Below, in pieces: positions 25,089-35,028 of a stretch of DNA of 64,000 nucleotides. Position numbers and translations under genes: made by a program. The DNA lies in assembly GCF_019216885.1 (NCBI RefSeq), contig NZ_JAAQRC020000001.1, positions 2,232,001-2,296,000 on the forward strand. Direction: 5' to 3'. The stretch is from Methylobacterium sp. SyP6R (GTDB taxonomy: Bacteria; Pseudomonadota; Alphaproteobacteria; Rhizobiales; Beijerinckiaceae). A model generated the notes under the pieces. That model was not told the DNA's origin and ran no database searches. It saw only the letters and a list, made by a program, of their open reading frames with translations. Position 1 is the stretch's first letter; every line of letters begins with the position of its first letter.

Positions 25089-27440
25089 TCAGGCGCGCTG
25101 GGCGCGCCGGCTGAGGGCGCGCGGACTCGATTTCTTCGATGCCTTCCCGCGCCCCGACAGGCTCGGGTTGGTCATGAAATACTTGTGCGCGTTGAAGGGT
25201 TCCTCGCCCTCGGCGGGCCCGATCCGCTCGCTCGCGCCGGACGCCAGTACACGCCAGCTCTGCTGGTTGTCGAGGAGATTCGCCATCATGATCTGGTCGA
25301 GCACCTGCTGGTGCACCGTCGGGTTGAGGATCGGCAGCATCGCCTCCACCCTGCGGTCGAGGTTGCGGCTCATCAGGTCCGCCGACGAGATGTAGACCCG
25401 CGCCTTGGGGTGGGGCAGGCCGACGCCGTTGCCGAAGGCGTAGACCCGGCCGTGCTCCAGGAAGCGCCCGACGATCGACTTGACCCGGATGTTCTCCGAC
25501 AGGCCCGGCACCCCGGGCCGGAGGCAGCAGATGCCGCGCACCACGCAGTCGATCGCGACGCCCGCCTCGCTCGCGTCGTAGAGCGCGTCGATGATCTGGG
25601 TGTCGACCAGCGAGTTGCACTTGATCCAGATCGCCGCCGGCCGCCCGGCCTTCGCATGCGCGATTTCCTCGGCGATGTGCTCCAGAAGGCGCTTCTTCAG
25701 GGTCAGCGGCGAGACCGCCATCCGCTCCAGCTCCGCCGGCTCGGCATAGCCGGTGATGAAGTTGAAGATCCGCGACACATCGCGGCCGATCACCGGATCG
25801 GCGGTGAAGAACGACAGGTCCGTATAGATGCGCGCCGTGATCGGGTGGTAGTTGCCGGTGCCGACATGGCAGTAGCTCACCAGGCGGTCGCCCTCGCGGC
25901 GCACCACCATCGAGAGCTTGGCGTGGGTCTTCAGCTCGATGAAGCCGAACACGACTTGCGCGCCGGCCTTCTCGAGGTTGCGGGCCCAGCGGATGTTGGC
26001 CTCCTCGTCGAAGCGCGCCTTCAGCTCGACGAGGGCCGTCACCGACTTGCCGGCCTCCGCCGCCTCGGCGAGAGCCGCGACGATCGGGGAGTTGGAGGAG
26101 GTACGGTAGAGCGTCTGCTTGATCGCCACCACGTTCGGGTCGCGGGCGGCCTGGGACAGGAACTGCACCACCGAATCGAACGATTCGTAGGGGTGGTGGA
26201 CGATGAAGTCCTTCTGGCGGATCGCCGCGAAGCAATCGCCGCCGCTCTCGCGGATGCGCTCGGGGAAGCGCGGGTTGTAGGGCTTGAACTTCAGGTCCGG
26301 CCGGTCGATGCCGACGATCTGCGAGAGTTCGTTGAGGGCGAGCATCCCCTCGACCACGAACACCGCGTCGGACGCGATCTCCAGTTCGTCGGCGACGAAG
26401 TTGCGCAGGTCCTCCGGCATGGTGGCGACGACTTCGAGGCGGATCACCACGCCGCGGCGGCGCTGCTTCAACGCCGTCTCGAAGTGGCGCACCAGGTCCT
26501 CGGCCTCCTCCTCGATCTCGAGGTCGGAATCGCGCACCACCCGGAAGCCGCCCTGGCCCTTGACCAGGTAGCCCGGGAACAGGCGGCTGGTGAACAGCAC
26601 GATCACCTGCTCGATGGCGATGAACCGGGCGGTGCCGGTCTGGCCGAGATCGGGCAGGCGCACGAAGCGGTCGATGATCGAGGGCAGGCGGATCAGCGCG
26701 CGCAGCACCCTTGCATCGCGCGGGCGCACCAGGGTGAGCGCGATGGTCGAGCCGAGATTCGGGATGAACGGGAACGGATGGGCCGGGTCGATGGCGAGAG
26801 GCGTCAGGACGGGGAAGATGTGCTGGAGGAAGTAATCCTCGAGCCAGGCCGCCTCCTCCGCCGAGAGGTCCATCGCCTCGACGAGGTCGATGCCGTTGTG
26901 GTGCAGTTCCTCGCGCAATTCGCTCCAGCGCCGCTGCTGGTCGCCGGCGAGCCCGGTGACCTCGGCGTCGATGCGGGCGAGTTGCTCGGCCGGCGACAGG
27001 CCATCGGCCGACGGCGCGGTCAGCCCGGCCCGGACCTGGTCGTGCAGGCCGGCGACCCGCACCATGAAGAACTCGTCGAGGTTGTTGGCCGAGATCGACA
27101 AGAAGCGCAGCTGTTCGAGCAGCGGATGGCCGGTATTCGAGGCCTCCTCCAGCACCCGGCGGTTGAACTGCAGCCACGATAACTCGCGGTTGACGTAGCG
27201 GCCCGGCTCGTGGCGCAGGGCCCGGCCGGCCGCGACCGCATCGGCCCTGGCCTGGCGGGCGGCGTCCTCGACGACCTCGTCCCCGGTCGTGGACGCCGTC
27301 TTGGACGCCGTCTTGGGGGCCGTTTTGGACTCGGCGAGGATCTCGGCCTCGTCGCGCCGGGCGCCCTCCCCCGTCTCAGGCGTCGCCTCGGTCTCGTCGA
27401 GGACCGGGATAGCACTGGTTCCGGCAGCGGTGTCCGACAC
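25089..27440 (-). CDS. ppk: polyphosphate kinase 1
   Basis: This enzyme builds polyphosphate from ATP. The protein is 783 residues, longer than the usual 690-730 because of a low-complexity N-terminal lead of about 70 residues ([14 protein letters not shown]). The kinase proper starts at [19 protein letters not shown]. The phospho-histidine region is visible in [18 protein letters not shown] and [12 protein letters not shown], and the C-terminal PLD-like domain has [17 protein letters not shown]. The GTG at 27440 is supported by AAGGAGG seven bases before it. Co-oriented with ppx and hdaA. Confidence 0.95.
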   Translation of the reverse strand: MSDTAAGTSAIPVLDETEATPETGEGARRDEAEILAESKTAPKTASKTASTTGDEVVEDAARQARADAVAAGRALRHEPGRYVNRELSWLQFNRRVLEEASNTGHPLLEQLRFLSISANNLDEFFMVRVAGLHDQVRAGLTAPSADGLSPAEQLARIDAEVTGLAGDQQRRWSELREELHHNGIDLVEAMDLSAEEAAWLEDYFLQHIFPVLTPLAIDPAHPFPFIPNLGSTIALTLVRPRDARVLRALIRLPSIIDRFVRLPDLGQTGTARFIAIEQVIVLFTSRLFPGYLVKGQGGFRVVRDSDLEIEEEAEDLVRHFETALKQRRRGVVIRLEVVATMPEDLRNFVADELEIASDAVFVVEGMLALNELSQIVGIDRPDLKFKPYNPRFPERIRESGGDCFAAIRQKDFIVHHPYESFDSVVQFLSQAARDPNVVAIKQTLYRTSSNSPIVAALAEAAEAGKSVTALVELKARFDEEANIRWARNLEKAGAQVVFGFIELKTHAKLSMVVRREGDRLVSYCHVGTGNYHPITARIYTDLSFFTADPVIGRDVSRIFNFITGYAEPAELERMAVSPLTLKKRLLEHIAEEIAHAKAGRPAAIWIKCNSLVDTQIIDALYDASEAGVAIDCVVRGICCLRPGVPGLSENIRVKSIVGRFLEHGRVYAFGNGVGLPHPKARVYISSADLMSRNLDRRVEAMLPILNPTVHQQVLDQIMMANLLDNQQSWRVLASGASERIGPAEGEEPFNAHKYFMTNPSLSGRGKASKKSSPRALSRRAQRA

Positions 27441-27583
27441 GATGGTTCCTCCTTGGATCGACGCCAGGTCGCGGCTTCCCGCCTTACCCGGTGACAGGAC
27501 AGTTTGACATTTGCGTGAACGGCGCGGGCGATAACCGTTCGTGCTTGCAAGTGGCGCCGCGGGCACGCCCTGGCGCCGTGGGC

Positions 27584-28318
27584 TCAGTCTTGATCGGACT
27601 CGTCGCCAGGATCCTCTTCCGGATCCTCCTCCCCCCGCTCCCCTTCCAGGGCCGCCAGGGTGGCGAGCGCCAGGGGCCGGGTGATGCGCCGGCGCCGGCT
27701 CAGGCCCTCGCGGTCGAGGAGCGCCACCACGTCGCGGGCCCGCGCCAGCGACCGGTCGAGGCGCAGGGCCAGGGCGTCGACGACGCTGGTATCGACGACG
27801 AGCTGGCGGTCGAGGAAGAGCTTGACCAGCACGACCTTGAGCAGCGCCTCGTCGGGCGGCGCGAGATGGACGCCGGGCGCCAGCCGCAGGCGCGAGCGCA
27901 GGTCGGCGACCGAGAGCCCCCAGGCCTCGACGGGGCGGGACGCCGTCACCACCACGCTTGAGGACCGCTCGCGGGCGAGGTTGAGGAGGTGGAACAGGGC
28001 GGCCTCGTCGCGCCCCCCCTCGCGGTCGGCATCCTCGATCACCAGGGCGTCGGCCTCCGCCAGATCCGGCACCGCCGCCGCCGTCACGGCGGCGACCGGG
28101 ACTGTCAGGGCGCCCGAGCGCTCGGCGAAGATCGCCGCGAGGTGGCTCTTGCCGCTGCCCGGCGGGCCGGTGAGCACGAGGACCCGGTCCGGCCAGTCGG
28201 GCCAGGCCTCGATGCGGGCATAGGCCCCCTCGTTCGAGGGGCTGACCAGGAAGTCCTCGGAGCCGAAGCGGGGCGCGACGGGCAGGTCGAGGGCGAGCTG
28301 GCGCGGTCGGTCGGACAT
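27584..28318 (-). CDS. hdaA: DnaA-related regulatory ATPase (HdaA/Hda-like)
   Basis: This 244-residue AAA+ protein is related to DnaA domain III and promotes inactivation of DnaA-ATP after initiation. It begins with a clamp-binding motif (RQLALDLP, residues 6-13), then Walker [11 protein letters not shown] near 50-59, a Walker B-type ALVIEDADR, sensor-like [11 protein letters not shown] and an arginine-rich end. It is placed next to the ppk-ppx pair and the AI-2E family gene, a conserved arrangement in Rhizobiales and Caulobacter relatives. The acidic tail ([15 protein letters not shown]) is a local extra. Confidence 0.9.
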   Translation of the reverse strand: MSDRPRQLALDLPVAPRFGSEDFLVSPSNEGAYARIEAWPDWPDRVLVLTGPPGSGKSHLAAIFAERSGALTVPVAAVTAAAVPDLAEADALVIEDADREGGRDEAALFHLLNLARERSSSVVVTASRPVEAWGLSVADLRSRLRLAPGVHLAPPDEALLKVVLVKLFLDRQLVVDTSVVDALALRLDRSLARARDVVALLDREGLSRRRRITRPLALATLAALEGERGEEDPEEDPGDESDQD

Positions 28319-28362
28319 GCGGTGTCGGGGGTCCCGGCAATGGGTTCAGGGCTTCGATGTGG

Positions 28363-29502
28363 TCACGGCTTCGATATGGCGGGCGGCGCCGGTTTCGCCA
28401 CCGTGACCGCGGCGACGGTGGCGTCGGCGGTCAGGATCGGCGTGCCGTCGTGGTAGAGCCGGCTCTCGAGGTAGCGCTTGACCGCGAAGCGGGCGACGAC
28501 CCCGAGCGCCGCCGCCACCGGCACCGCCAGCAGCAGGCCGAGGAAGCCGAACAGCGAGCCGAAGGCGAGCAGCGCGAACATCAGCCAGACCGGGTGCAGC
28601 CGCACCGCATCCCCGACGAGCTTGGGCTGGAGCACGTTGCCCTCGAGGAACTGGCCGACCAGGAAGATCCCGACCGTCAGCACCACCGGGACCCAGTCGG
28701 GCCAGAACTGCACCAGGGCGACGCCGGTGGAGAGCAGGAAGCCGGTCAGCGAGCCGACATACGGGATGAAGGTGAGGAGGCCGGCCATCAGGCCGATCAG
28801 CACGCCGAAATTCAGCCCGACGCACCACAGGCCGACCGCATAGAACGTGCCGAGGATCAGGCAGACGAGGGTCTGACCGCGGATGAAGGCGGTGATCGCC
28901 CCGTCGATGTCGCGGGCGAGCATCCGGGCGGTGGCGCGGTGGCGCGGCGGCACCCAGCGGTCGAGGGTCGCGATCATCCGGTCCCAGTCGACGAGGAGGT
29001 AGAACGCCACCACGGGCGTCACCACCAGGAGCGAGACGATCCCGACCACCGCCTGGCTGCCCGACCACAGCGAGCGCAGGAAGCCGAGGATCCAGGCCAC
29101 CGCCTGGCCCATCAGGTTGCCGACCGAGGATTGCAGCTCCTGGAGCGCGCCGTGGCCGCCGGCCCGCTCGATCAGGGGCCCGGCCCGCTCGGCGATGATC
29201 GCCTGGAGCTTCGCGATCATCGCCGGCAGCGAGGCGACGAGCGCCGCGACCTGGTTGGCCGCGAGCGGCACCACCAGGATCAGGGCCAGGATCAGCCCGA
29301 GCAGGAACGTCGCCAGGATGATCAGCGTCGCGGTGAGCCGCCCGAGCCCGAGCCGCTCCAGCCGGTCGGCGACCGGATCGAGGGCATAGGCGAGCGCCGC
29401 GCCGGCCACGAAGGGCAGGAGCACGTCGCGCAGCTGGTAGAGCAGGAACACCACGAGGGCGACGACCGCCAGGGTGATGGCGGCCCGGCGTTGGATCGGC
29501 AT
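28363..29502 (-). CDS. AI-2E family (PerM/YdiK) membrane protein
   Basis: This 379-residue membrane protein of the AI-2E transporter family has about eight hydrophobic segments. Helices 1-2 are paired ([32 protein letters not shown]), a periplasmic or cytosolic amphipathic region spans about 85-135, and the family hallmark [14 protein letters not shown] lies near 243. PILTADATV follows the last helix. Substrates range from AI-2 to sodium/proton exchange in this family. It is upstream of hdaA on the same strand; the pgsA-like gene that usually flanks it is here separated by the low-GC island 29600-31600. Confidence 0.88.
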   Translation of the reverse strand: MPIQRRAAITLAVVALVVFLLYQLRDVLLPFVAGAALAYALDPVADRLERLGLGRLTATLIILATFLLGLILALILVVPLAANQVAALVASLPAMIAKLQAIIAERAGPLIERAGGHGALQELQSSVGNLMGQAVAWILGFLRSLWSGSQAVVGIVSLLVVTPVVAFYLLVDWDRMIATLDRWVPPRHRATARMLARDIDGAITAFIRGQTLVCLILGTFYAVGLWCVGLNFGVLIGLMAGLLTFIPYVGSLTGFLLSTGVALVQFWPDWVPVVLTVGIFLVGQFLEGNVLQPKLVGDAVRLHPVWLMFALLAFGSLFGFLGLLLAVPVAAALGVVARFAVKRYLESRLYHDGTPILTADATVAAVTVAKPAPPAISKP

Positions 29503-29812
29503 GCTCGGCTCACCCCCGTCGCCCCCGCGAATCCGTCGCGTCCCGGCCGGTCCGAGATGGAAGGGCGCCGCCGCAGGGTCAAGCCCGGCCTGCGGGCGCT
29601 TCGGGATTCCGGCGCCGGCTGCCCTGCGGAAATAGGTTAATAAAATATATCACGACCGAAAAAAAATAAAAGATCGCTTTTCAGATAAAGTCCATTCCCG
29701 ACATCTTCTTGGCATTGCCGCTGGGAAATAAATCGGATAAACAAGAGATACACTCAAAAATCGATATCGGCCTGCGCAGTTCCCGGCGCCTGCGCCGTGT
29801 TCAGGAGGTGCC
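29503..29812. other. AT-rich intergenic region at the left edge of a low-GC island
   Basis: The first 100 bases have normal high GC. From about 29635 the sequence turns sharply AT-rich (AATAAAATATATCACGAC, then a long A run). AGGAGGT sits just before the gene at 29813. The AT-rich block probably carries that gene's promoter. No repeats or attachment-site duplication were found by eye. Confidence 0.5.
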
Positions 29813-30571
29813 ATGACCAGCATCGGCAATACACCGGCGTCGTATATCACCACGCTCCTGCAAACGACTGGGCCGGTCTTTCACGGCCGCGTGGGCGGCA
29901 TCGGACCGGAGGACACGGACGAGGCTGCTGCCGCGATCCTCAAGATCGTCAACACGATCTCCGTCGAGACCACCGCCGCGAGCAAGGCGGCGGCGGCCAA
30001 GATCGGCGACGCAGCTTTGCGCGCGGCTGAGATCTGGGCGAGCCCGAATCACGGCAGCAGCCAGGGTGTGCGGTACTACGACCGCCCGGAGGACATTGAG
30101 GACCCAGAGTATCGCGCCATCATGGTGGATTTTGCCAGGAAGGAGGCTGCGCAGAAGGCCATCGACGCCGTGACCCCGGGCTATCATCGCTGGCCGGAAC
30201 AAATGCGAGAAGGAGAAAAAATATTTTCCATCATGGAAGACTATTTTAAATCAGATTTTTCCTACACGACTGGCAGAACCAGCGGGGGAGATGTCATTGA
30301 ACAAAGCAATTTGTCATATCTGAACTTTCTTGGAGCACTTCGGGATAAAATCGCAACATTGACGGCGGGCGTCGCTGAAGTTGCGGACATTTCCGGCAAA
30401 ATCGTCTCGCAGGGGACTGATGGCCAACTCCGCATTGGCAAATTCGAAGCACGGGACAAGACAACAGGACAATTAATCATGAAGATGGATGACAATAATA
30501 TCCTCAGGTTTTACGATCAGGGCACAGTACTTCTCGAAGTCGACTACGGGGCAACGGACGTCGAGCAATAA
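29813..30571 (+). CDS. unknown protein in a low-GC island
   Basis: I recognise no family for this 252-residue protein. It has no signal peptide or membrane segment. The N-terminal half is Ala-rich and helical (AAAAILKIVNTISVETTAASKAAAAKIG). The C-terminal third looks like short beta strands (GQLRIGKFEARDKTTGQLIMKMDDNNILRFYDQG). AGGAGGT five bases before ATG 29813 is an excellent ribosome site. Codon composition changes inside the gene: the first 350 bases are GC-rich and the rest is much richer in A and T, as if the frame were a mosaic. It faces the RTX gene across a strong hairpin (30689-30722). Confidence 0.65.
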   Translation: MTSIGNTPASYITTLLQTTGPVFHGRVGGIGPEDTDEAAAAILKIVNTISVETTAASKAAAAKIGDAALRAAEIWASPNHGSSQGVRYYDRPEDIEDPEYRAIMVDFARKEAAQKAIDAVTPGYHRWPEQMREGEKIFSIMEDYFKSDFSYTTGRTSGGDVIEQSNLSYLNFLGALRDKIATLTAGVAEVADISGKIVSQGTDGQLRIGKFEARDKTTGQLIMKMDDNNILRFYDQGTVLLEVDYGATDVEQ

Positions 30572-30688
30572 ATTTTTCCTTATTAAATATCACGCGCCTA
30601 AATTCACATCGACTGCCTGAAACAAGACAGAAAAGGCCTTCCGTCCGATCCATTCAAGGGGAGCGGCGGTTCAAGCGGCATATCTCGA

Positions 30689-30722
30689 GGCGGCTGTCGC
30701 GTCAGATAGCGTGACAGCCGCC
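30689..30722. terminator. bidirectional terminator between the two island genes
   Basis: A 10-bp perfect stem, GGCGGCTGTC (30689-30698) and GACAGCCGCC (30713-30722), extended by two more pairs after one mismatch, lies eight bases past the RTX stop codon and 118 bases past the unknown gene. Confidence 0.65.
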
Positions 30723-30729
30723 ATCTATG

Positions 30730-31473
30730 CTACCCGTATATGTTGTAAGGAGTCGTGCCGAAATCGTCGGCGCTGATCAACGCTGAAGAAACTCCAGACA
30801 AAAGTATACTGGTCGTCCCAGCGGTCACGAGAGTGCCGTTGCCAGAGGCAGCGAAGCTGTAACTGAGGTCAGCGGGAAACAGGATTTTGTCTACGCCATC
30901 CTCGAAGTCGTAAATGATGTCAGCGCCATGGCCGGTGTCGAACACAAATTTGTCAGCACCAGCCCCACCGTAAAGTGCGTCGTTGCCGCGACCCCCGACT
31001 ATCTCGTCCGCCCCATTGTCACCGCAGAGTGTGTCATTACCGATGTATCCCTCCAGAAAATCGTCGCCATCCAGCCCTTTAATAATATCATTTTGTCGAC
31101 TTCCCTTTATATACTGCGTGCCAGCCATGCCTCTTATGTCATTTATACCTCTTAGCTCAGTTCCATTTAGATTTAGGTAATTATCAGTTACAATGTAAGC
31201 TGCAAGTTGACTTTTATTGTCAATTAACTCGACGCTTTCCATAGAGGCTATCTCAAGCCAAATGTAATTATAGTACCACGGAACTTGTTCGATCGAAATT
31301 TTGTCGTACCCCGAACCGCCGTCGTAGTGATCGGGTCCTTGCCCCCCTTTCACCAGAAACGTATCATTACCACCTTTGCCGATCAGAACGTCATTCCCTA
31401 ACGCTCCATCGATCACATCATCATACTCTGTTCCATAAAGAACATTGTTGTTATAATCTCCGGTGATGTTCAT
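30730..31473 (-). CDS. RTX-type calcium-binding repeat protein
   Basis: This 247-residue protein carries hemolysin-type nonapeptide repeats (GGxGxDxUx): LIGKGGNDTF and GGSGYDKI near the N-terminus, and a second block (LDGDDFLEG, GNDTLCGDNGADEIVGGRGNDALYGGAGADKF) near residues 140-190. The C-terminal 60 residues (FDTGHGADIIYDFEDGVDKI and following) resemble the secretion-signal region of type I-exported RTX proteins. No catalytic domain is visible. No type I secretion genes lie in the window. The start is uncertain: ATG 31473 is used; ATG 31515 or TTG 31533 are alternatives. AT-rich, unlike its surroundings, indicating transfer. Confidence 0.82.
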   Translation of the reverse strand: MNITGDYNNNVLYGTEYDDVIDGALGNDVLIGKGGNDTFLVKGGQGPDHYDGGSGYDKISIEQVPWYYNYIWLEIASMESVELIDNKSQLAAYIVTDNYLNLNGTELRGINDIRGMAGTQYIKGSRQNDIIKGLDGDDFLEGYIGNDTLCGDNGADEIVGGRGNDALYGGAGADKFVFDTGHGADIIYDFEDGVDKILFPADLSYSFAASGNGTLVTAGTTSILLSGVSSALISADDFGTTPYNIYG

Positions 31474-31624
31474 CGTGTTATTATTTCGCCTCGCCGCGAA
31501 TCGCGCGCAGCCCATTCTACGATTTTTATTCAATATTACTCAAGGTAAATAAAATTTTCTCGGTGCGCCGAAAAATACCTTTCCAAAAACAGGCCAGAAA
31601 CAAATCGGCGCAGGAGCGTCCAGC

Positions 31625-32203
31625 TCACCGACCCGTCGCCGCTCCCCCTCGCCACGCTGCAAGCCCCTGCGCCACCGCGGACGCGACCGACAGCCCGGCG
31701 AGCACCGGCATCACAACCGCCTCAGCCCCCACCGCCGCGATCCCGAGCGCCCGGCTGCCGAGGAGCCAGGCCAGGAAGGCGATCTGGCCGGCGGTGTTGA
31801 ACTTGCCGATCGCGAGCGGCGGGGTCTCCAGCGGGCGGCCGGCGCGGCGGGCGAGGGCGGCGCCGACGACGATCAGGGCGTCGCGGGCGACCAGCACGGC
31901 CGGGAACCAGGGCGGCACGAGGCCGGCCAGCGTCAGGCTCACCAGCACGGCGAGCATCAGGGCCTTGTCGGCGAGCGGATCGAGGATCGCGCCGAGCCGG
32001 CTCGCCAGGCCGTAGCGGCGGGCGAGGACACCGTCGATGCCGTCGGAGAGCCCTGCCACGGCAAACAGCAGGAAGGCGGTGCCCCAGGCCTCGCGGGCGA
32101 TGCCCCAGACGACGAACGGCACCAGGGCGAGGCGCGCGGCGGTGATCAGGTTCGGCAGCGATCGGAGCAGCATCGTCGACAACGGCAGGTGCGGCAAGGA
32201 CAT
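31625..32203 (-). CDS. CDP-alcohol phosphatidyltransferase family protein (PgsA-like)
   Basis: This 192-residue membrane enzyme transfers a phosphatidyl group from CDP-diacylglycerol to an alcohol. The family signature DGx2ARx8Gx3Dx3D is present as [23 protein letters not shown], preceded by [18 protein letters not shown]. Six hydrophobic segments fit the fold. In many alphaproteobacteria a PgsA-like gene sits beside purM in this orientation. ATG 32203 is chosen because the helical core begins about 17 residues later; longer starts have no support. It may make phosphatidylglycerophosphate, but the acceptor is not certain. Confidence 0.87.
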   Translation of the reverse strand: MSLPHLPLSTMLLRSLPNLITAARLALVPFVVWGIAREAWGTAFLLFAVAGLSDGIDGVLARRYGLASRLGAILDPLADKALMLAVLVSLTLAGLVPPWFPAVLVARDALIVVGAALARRAGRPLETPPLAIGKFNTAGQIAFLAWLLGSRALGIAAVGAEAVVMPVLAGLSVASAVAQGLAAWRGGAATGR

Positions 32204-32327
32204 GGCTCCCCGAGGACATGGCTCCCCGGCTGCCCTGCCTCGCGGTCGCGGGCAAGACTCGCGATCCCTCACAAGAGCGGCTAAGAGCGGTCGCAGCATG
32301 GGACGGATCGAGGCGAAGGGTCGAGGG

Positions 32328-33404
32328 ATGACGACGGGCGAGCGCCAGAACGGGATGACCTACGCGGAGGCCGGCGTCGACATCGATGCCGGCAACGCCC
32401 TGGTCGAGGCGATCAAGCCCCTGGTGCGGGCGACCCGCCGGCCGGGAGCGGACGCGGAGATCGGCGGCTTCGGCGGCCTGTTCGACCTGAAGGCGGCGGG
32501 CTTCAAGGACGCGATCCTGGTCGCGGCCAATGACGGCGTCGGCACCAAGGTCAAGATCGCGATCGAGACCGGGCGCCACGCCACGATCGGCATCGACCTC
32601 GTGGCGATGTGCGTCAACGACATCATCGTCCAGGGCGCCGAGCCCCTGTTCTTCCTCGACTACTACGCCACCGGCAAACTGGTGCCGGGGGTGGGCGCCG
32701 ACATCGTCAAGGGCATCGCCGAGGGCTGCCGCCAGGCCGGGTGCGCGCTGATCGGCGGCGAGACCGCCGAGATGCCGGGGCTCTATGACGGGTCCGACTA
32801 CGACCTCGCCGGCTTCTCGGTCGGCGCCGCCGAGCGCGGGGCGCTCTTGCCGGTCGCCGGCATCGCGCCCGGCGACGTGGTGCTCGGCCTGCCCTCCTCG
32901 GGCGTGCACTCGAACGGGTTCTCGCTGGTGCGCCGGATCGTGGCGGCCTCAGGTCTCGGCTACGACGCGCCTGCGCCCTTCGCGGAAGGCGTCAGCCTCG
33001 GCGAGGCGCTGCTGGAGCCGACCCGGATCTACGTCAAGCCGCTGCTGGCGGCCCTGAAGGCGACCGGCCACGGCGCCATCAAGGCGCTCGCCCACATCAC
33101 CGGCGGCGGCTTCCCCGACAACCTGCCCCGCGTCCTGCCCGACGGCGTCGGCATCGCCATCGACCTCGACGCGGTGACGGTGCCGCCGGTCTTCGGCTGG
33201 ATCGCCCGCCAGGGCAACGTCGCCGAGGCCGAGATGCTGCGCACCTTCAATTGCGGCATCGGCATGGTGGTGGTGGTCGATCCGGCTCAGGTCCAGGCGG
33301 TGGAGCAGGCGCTCCGGGCGGCCGGCGAGGCGCCGGTGCGGCTGGGGCAGATCACCCCGCGGGGCGAGGCGCCGGTGACCTTCACGGGGCGGCTCGCCCT
33401 ATGA
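32328..33404 (+). CDS. purM: phosphoribosylformylglycinamidine cyclo-ligase PurM
   Basis: This 358-residue enzyme closes the imidazole ring of aminoimidazole ribotide in purine synthesis. It shows [21 protein letters not shown] near the start, [32 protein letters not shown] and the C-terminal [19 protein letters not shown] 32328 has GAGGG just upstream; ATG 32298 would add ten residues. Its stop overlaps the purN start (ATGA at 33401-33404). It is divergent from the pgsA-like gene, with a shared 124-base control region (32204-32327). Confidence 0.96.
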   Translation: MTTGERQNGMTYAEAGVDIDAGNALVEAIKPLVRATRRPGADAEIGGFGGLFDLKAAGFKDAILVAANDGVGTKVKIAIETGRHATIGIDLVAMCVNDIIVQGAEPLFFLDYYATGKLVPGVGADIVKGIAEGCRQAGCALIGGETAEMPGLYDGSDYDLAGFSVGAAERGALLPVAGIAPGDVVLGLPSSGVHSNGFSLVRRIVAASGLGYDAPAPFAEGVSLGEALLEPTRIYVKPLLAALKATGHGAIKALAHITGGGFPDNLPRVLPDGVGIAIDLDAVTVPPVFGWIARQGNVAEAEMLRTFNCGIGMVVVVDPAQVQAVEQALRAAGEAPVRLGQITPRGEAPVTFTGRLAL

Positions 33405-34060
33405 GCACGCGCACCCGGATCGCGATCCTCATCTCGGGCCGCGGCTCCAACATGGTGTCGCTGATCGAGGCCGCGCAGGCACCGGACTACCCGGCCGAGA
33501 TCGGGCTCGTCGCCTCGAACCGGCCGGACGCACCCGGTCTTACCCGCGCGGCGCAGGCCGGGCTCGCCACCGCGGCGGTCGATCACCGCGCCTTTTCCGA
33601 CCGGGCCGCCTTCGAGCGGGCGCTCGATGCGGAGCTACGCCGGCACGGCGTCGAGCTTCTGGTGCTCGCCGGCTTCATGCGGGTGCTGACGCCCTGGTTC
33701 GTCGAATCGTGGGCCGGGCGGATGCTCAACATCCACCCCTCCCTGCTGCCCCTGTTCCGCGGCACCCACACCCATGCCCAGGCGCTGGAGGCCGGCGTGC
33801 GGGTGCATGGCTGCACGGTGCATTTCGTGGTGCCCGAACTCGATGCCGGCCCGATCGTCGCCCAGGCCGTCGTGCCGGTGCTGCCGGAGGACGACGAAGA
33901 TTCCTTGAGCGCCCGGGTCCTGGTGCAGGAGCACCGGATCTACCCCGCGGCGCTCGCCCTGGTGGCGAGCGGCCGGGCCCGGCTCGAGGGCGGCCGGGTG
34001 GTGTTCGCGGCGGGCAGCGGGGCCGCCGAGGGCGCGCTGGTGGTACCGGGCCTCGCCTGA
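33401..34060 (+). CDS. purN: phosphoribosylglycinamide formyltransferase PurN
   Basis: This 219-residue enzyme adds a formyl group from 10-formyl-THF to GAR. Motifs are [10 protein letters not shown] at the phosphate-binding loop, NRPDAPGL, the catalytic block [22 protein letters not shown] with Asn-His, and [15 protein letters not shown] with the conserved Asp. It overlaps purM by four bases and is translated with it. Length matches the family; the tail after residue 190 is slightly extended. Confidence 0.96.
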   Translation: MSTRTRIAILISGRGSNMVSLIEAAQAPDYPAEIGLVASNRPDAPGLTRAAQAGLATAAVDHRAFSDRAAFERALDAELRRHGVELLVLAGFMRVLTPWFVESWAGRMLNIHPSLLPLFRGTHTHAQALEAGVRVHGCTVHFVVPELDAGPIVAQAVVPVLPEDDEDSLSARVLVQEHRIYPAALALVASGRARLEGGRVVFAAGSGAAEGALVVPGLA

Positions 34061-34189
34061 TCGCGGTCACGGTGACGCAGCCGGCTCGAAGGGAATCGTA
34101 AACCTTTCGGGCCAGGATTGCGGAGCGCGCCGTGTTCTGGCACCGCACCCTCCGCGTCCTTGTCGATGCCCGCACGGGTCTCCCCTCGC

Positions 34190-34546
34190 ATGTCCAGAGC
34201 GTCGCGCATTCTCGGCTGGCTGATCCTGGCCGCCATCACGGCGGCGACCGTGGTGCCGATCGGCTACCGGCCGGTGAGCGCCCTGCCGGTCTCGATCGAG
34301 CGGGCCGGCGCCTTCGCGGTGCTCGCCTTCCTGTTCGCCCTCGGCTATCCGCGCCACCGCTGGCGGGTGCTGGTGCTGGTCGTGGCGGCGGCGGGCGCCC
34401 TGGAGGCGTTCCAGCTGCTCGAGGCGACCCGGCACGGTCGCGTCGCGGATTTTCTGGTCAAGGTGTTCGGCTGCGGCTGCGGCACGGCGGCGTCGCTCGC
34501 CGCCGACCTCGTCTGGCCCCGTCTGCGCACCAGCGGCGAGGCATGA
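34190..34546 (+). CDS. VanZ-like membrane protein
   Basis: This is a 118-residue protein with three to four hydrophobic helices and a VanZ-like layout (an early TVVPIGYRP turn, then RAGAFAVLAFLFALGYP and LEAFQLLEATRHGRVADFLVKVFGC). VanZ-like proteins are small membrane proteins of mostly unknown role. The start is uncertain: ATG 34190 gives a compact protein, while ATG 34166 or 34118 would add residues without hydrophobic character. It stands between purN and a leftward mini gene. Confidence 0.7.
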   Translation: MSRASRILGWLILAAITAATVVPIGYRPVSALPVSIERAGAFAVLAFLFALGYPRHRWRVLVLVVAAAGALEAFQLLEATRHGRVADFLVKVFGCGCGTAASLAADLVWPRLRTSGEA

Positions 34547-34549
34547 CCC

Positions 34550-34705
34550 TCAGTTGATGCTGTAGGCGCGCTCGATGACGACGCCGCAGCTTTCGGCCAG
34601 GCTGAAGGCCATCTCGCGCGTCAGCCCGAAGATCAGCGGCGTCTCGCCGCGATAGAGCGTGTAGCGGCCGTCGGGCCGCACCGTGATGCGCACCACTTCG
34701 TGCAT
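34550..34705 (-). CDS. 51-residue conserved-type hypothetical protein
   Basis: The short gene has a very good ribosome site (GGAGGAGG six bases before ATG 34705). The product begins HEVVRITVRPDGRYTLYRG, then REMAFSLAESCG. It has a strand-rich start and a helix, without membrane segment or signal. I do not recognise it. It ends four bases from the VanZ-like gene (convergent). Confidence 0.65.
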   Translation of the reverse strand: MHEVVRITVRPDGRYTLYRGETPLIFGLTREMAFSLAESCGVVIERAYSIN

Positions 34706-35028
34706 GGCTGCCTCCTCCGATGGCCGGCCCGTTCTGGTGCGGGCCGACTCGGGGCAGGACTTTAGGCCGATTCGGAGCGGCCGCGAAGGGCCCATCCGAC
34801 CGCGGATGGCGCACGATCGGCCTCAGCAGATTTCGCCGAAGCGGTGGCCGGTTCGGCGCCAAAAATCTGGGACGAAACAAGAACCTAAGCGGACTTGCGT
34901 TGGCAAGCCAACGCAGGTCCGCTCAGCCTCCGCCGGTGCGGGCGGCGCGACGTGGCGGGTCATGACGCCGAGAGGGATCGGCCTGTGTGCCCGAATCGAT
35001 CGACGCGACCGCTCGAACGGGCTCCGGA
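34706..35028. other. 323-bp intergenic region with a family C repeat
   Basis: Besides the repeat at 34829-34925 I see no open frame with a ribosome site and no terminator. The proximal 120 bases probably carry the promoter of the leftward mini gene. Confidence 0.5.
34829..34925 (+). repeat. repeat family C, copy 1 (two-hairpin element)
   Basis: This approximately 97-bp element has a second copy at 53275-53373. Hairpin one pairs GATTT-CGCCGAA with TTCGGCG and AAATC. Hairpin two pairs GCGTTGGC with GCCAACGC around an AA loop and is extended by the flanks AGCGGAC and GTCCGCT. In the other copy the stem is GCGTCGGC/GCCGACGC, a paired change. Confidence 0.8.

Noticed and set aside
23583..27182. 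A very long open frame (about 1199 codons) on the + strand opposite ppx and ppk
   Set aside because: It is a mirror of two well-supported genes in GC-rich DNA; its protein is low-complexity and matches no family.
28363..29502. Naming the AI-2E family gene as an autoinducer exporter (tqsA)
   Set aside because: Family membership does not define the substrate; several members are ion exchangers, and the genomic context points to the PerM-like type.
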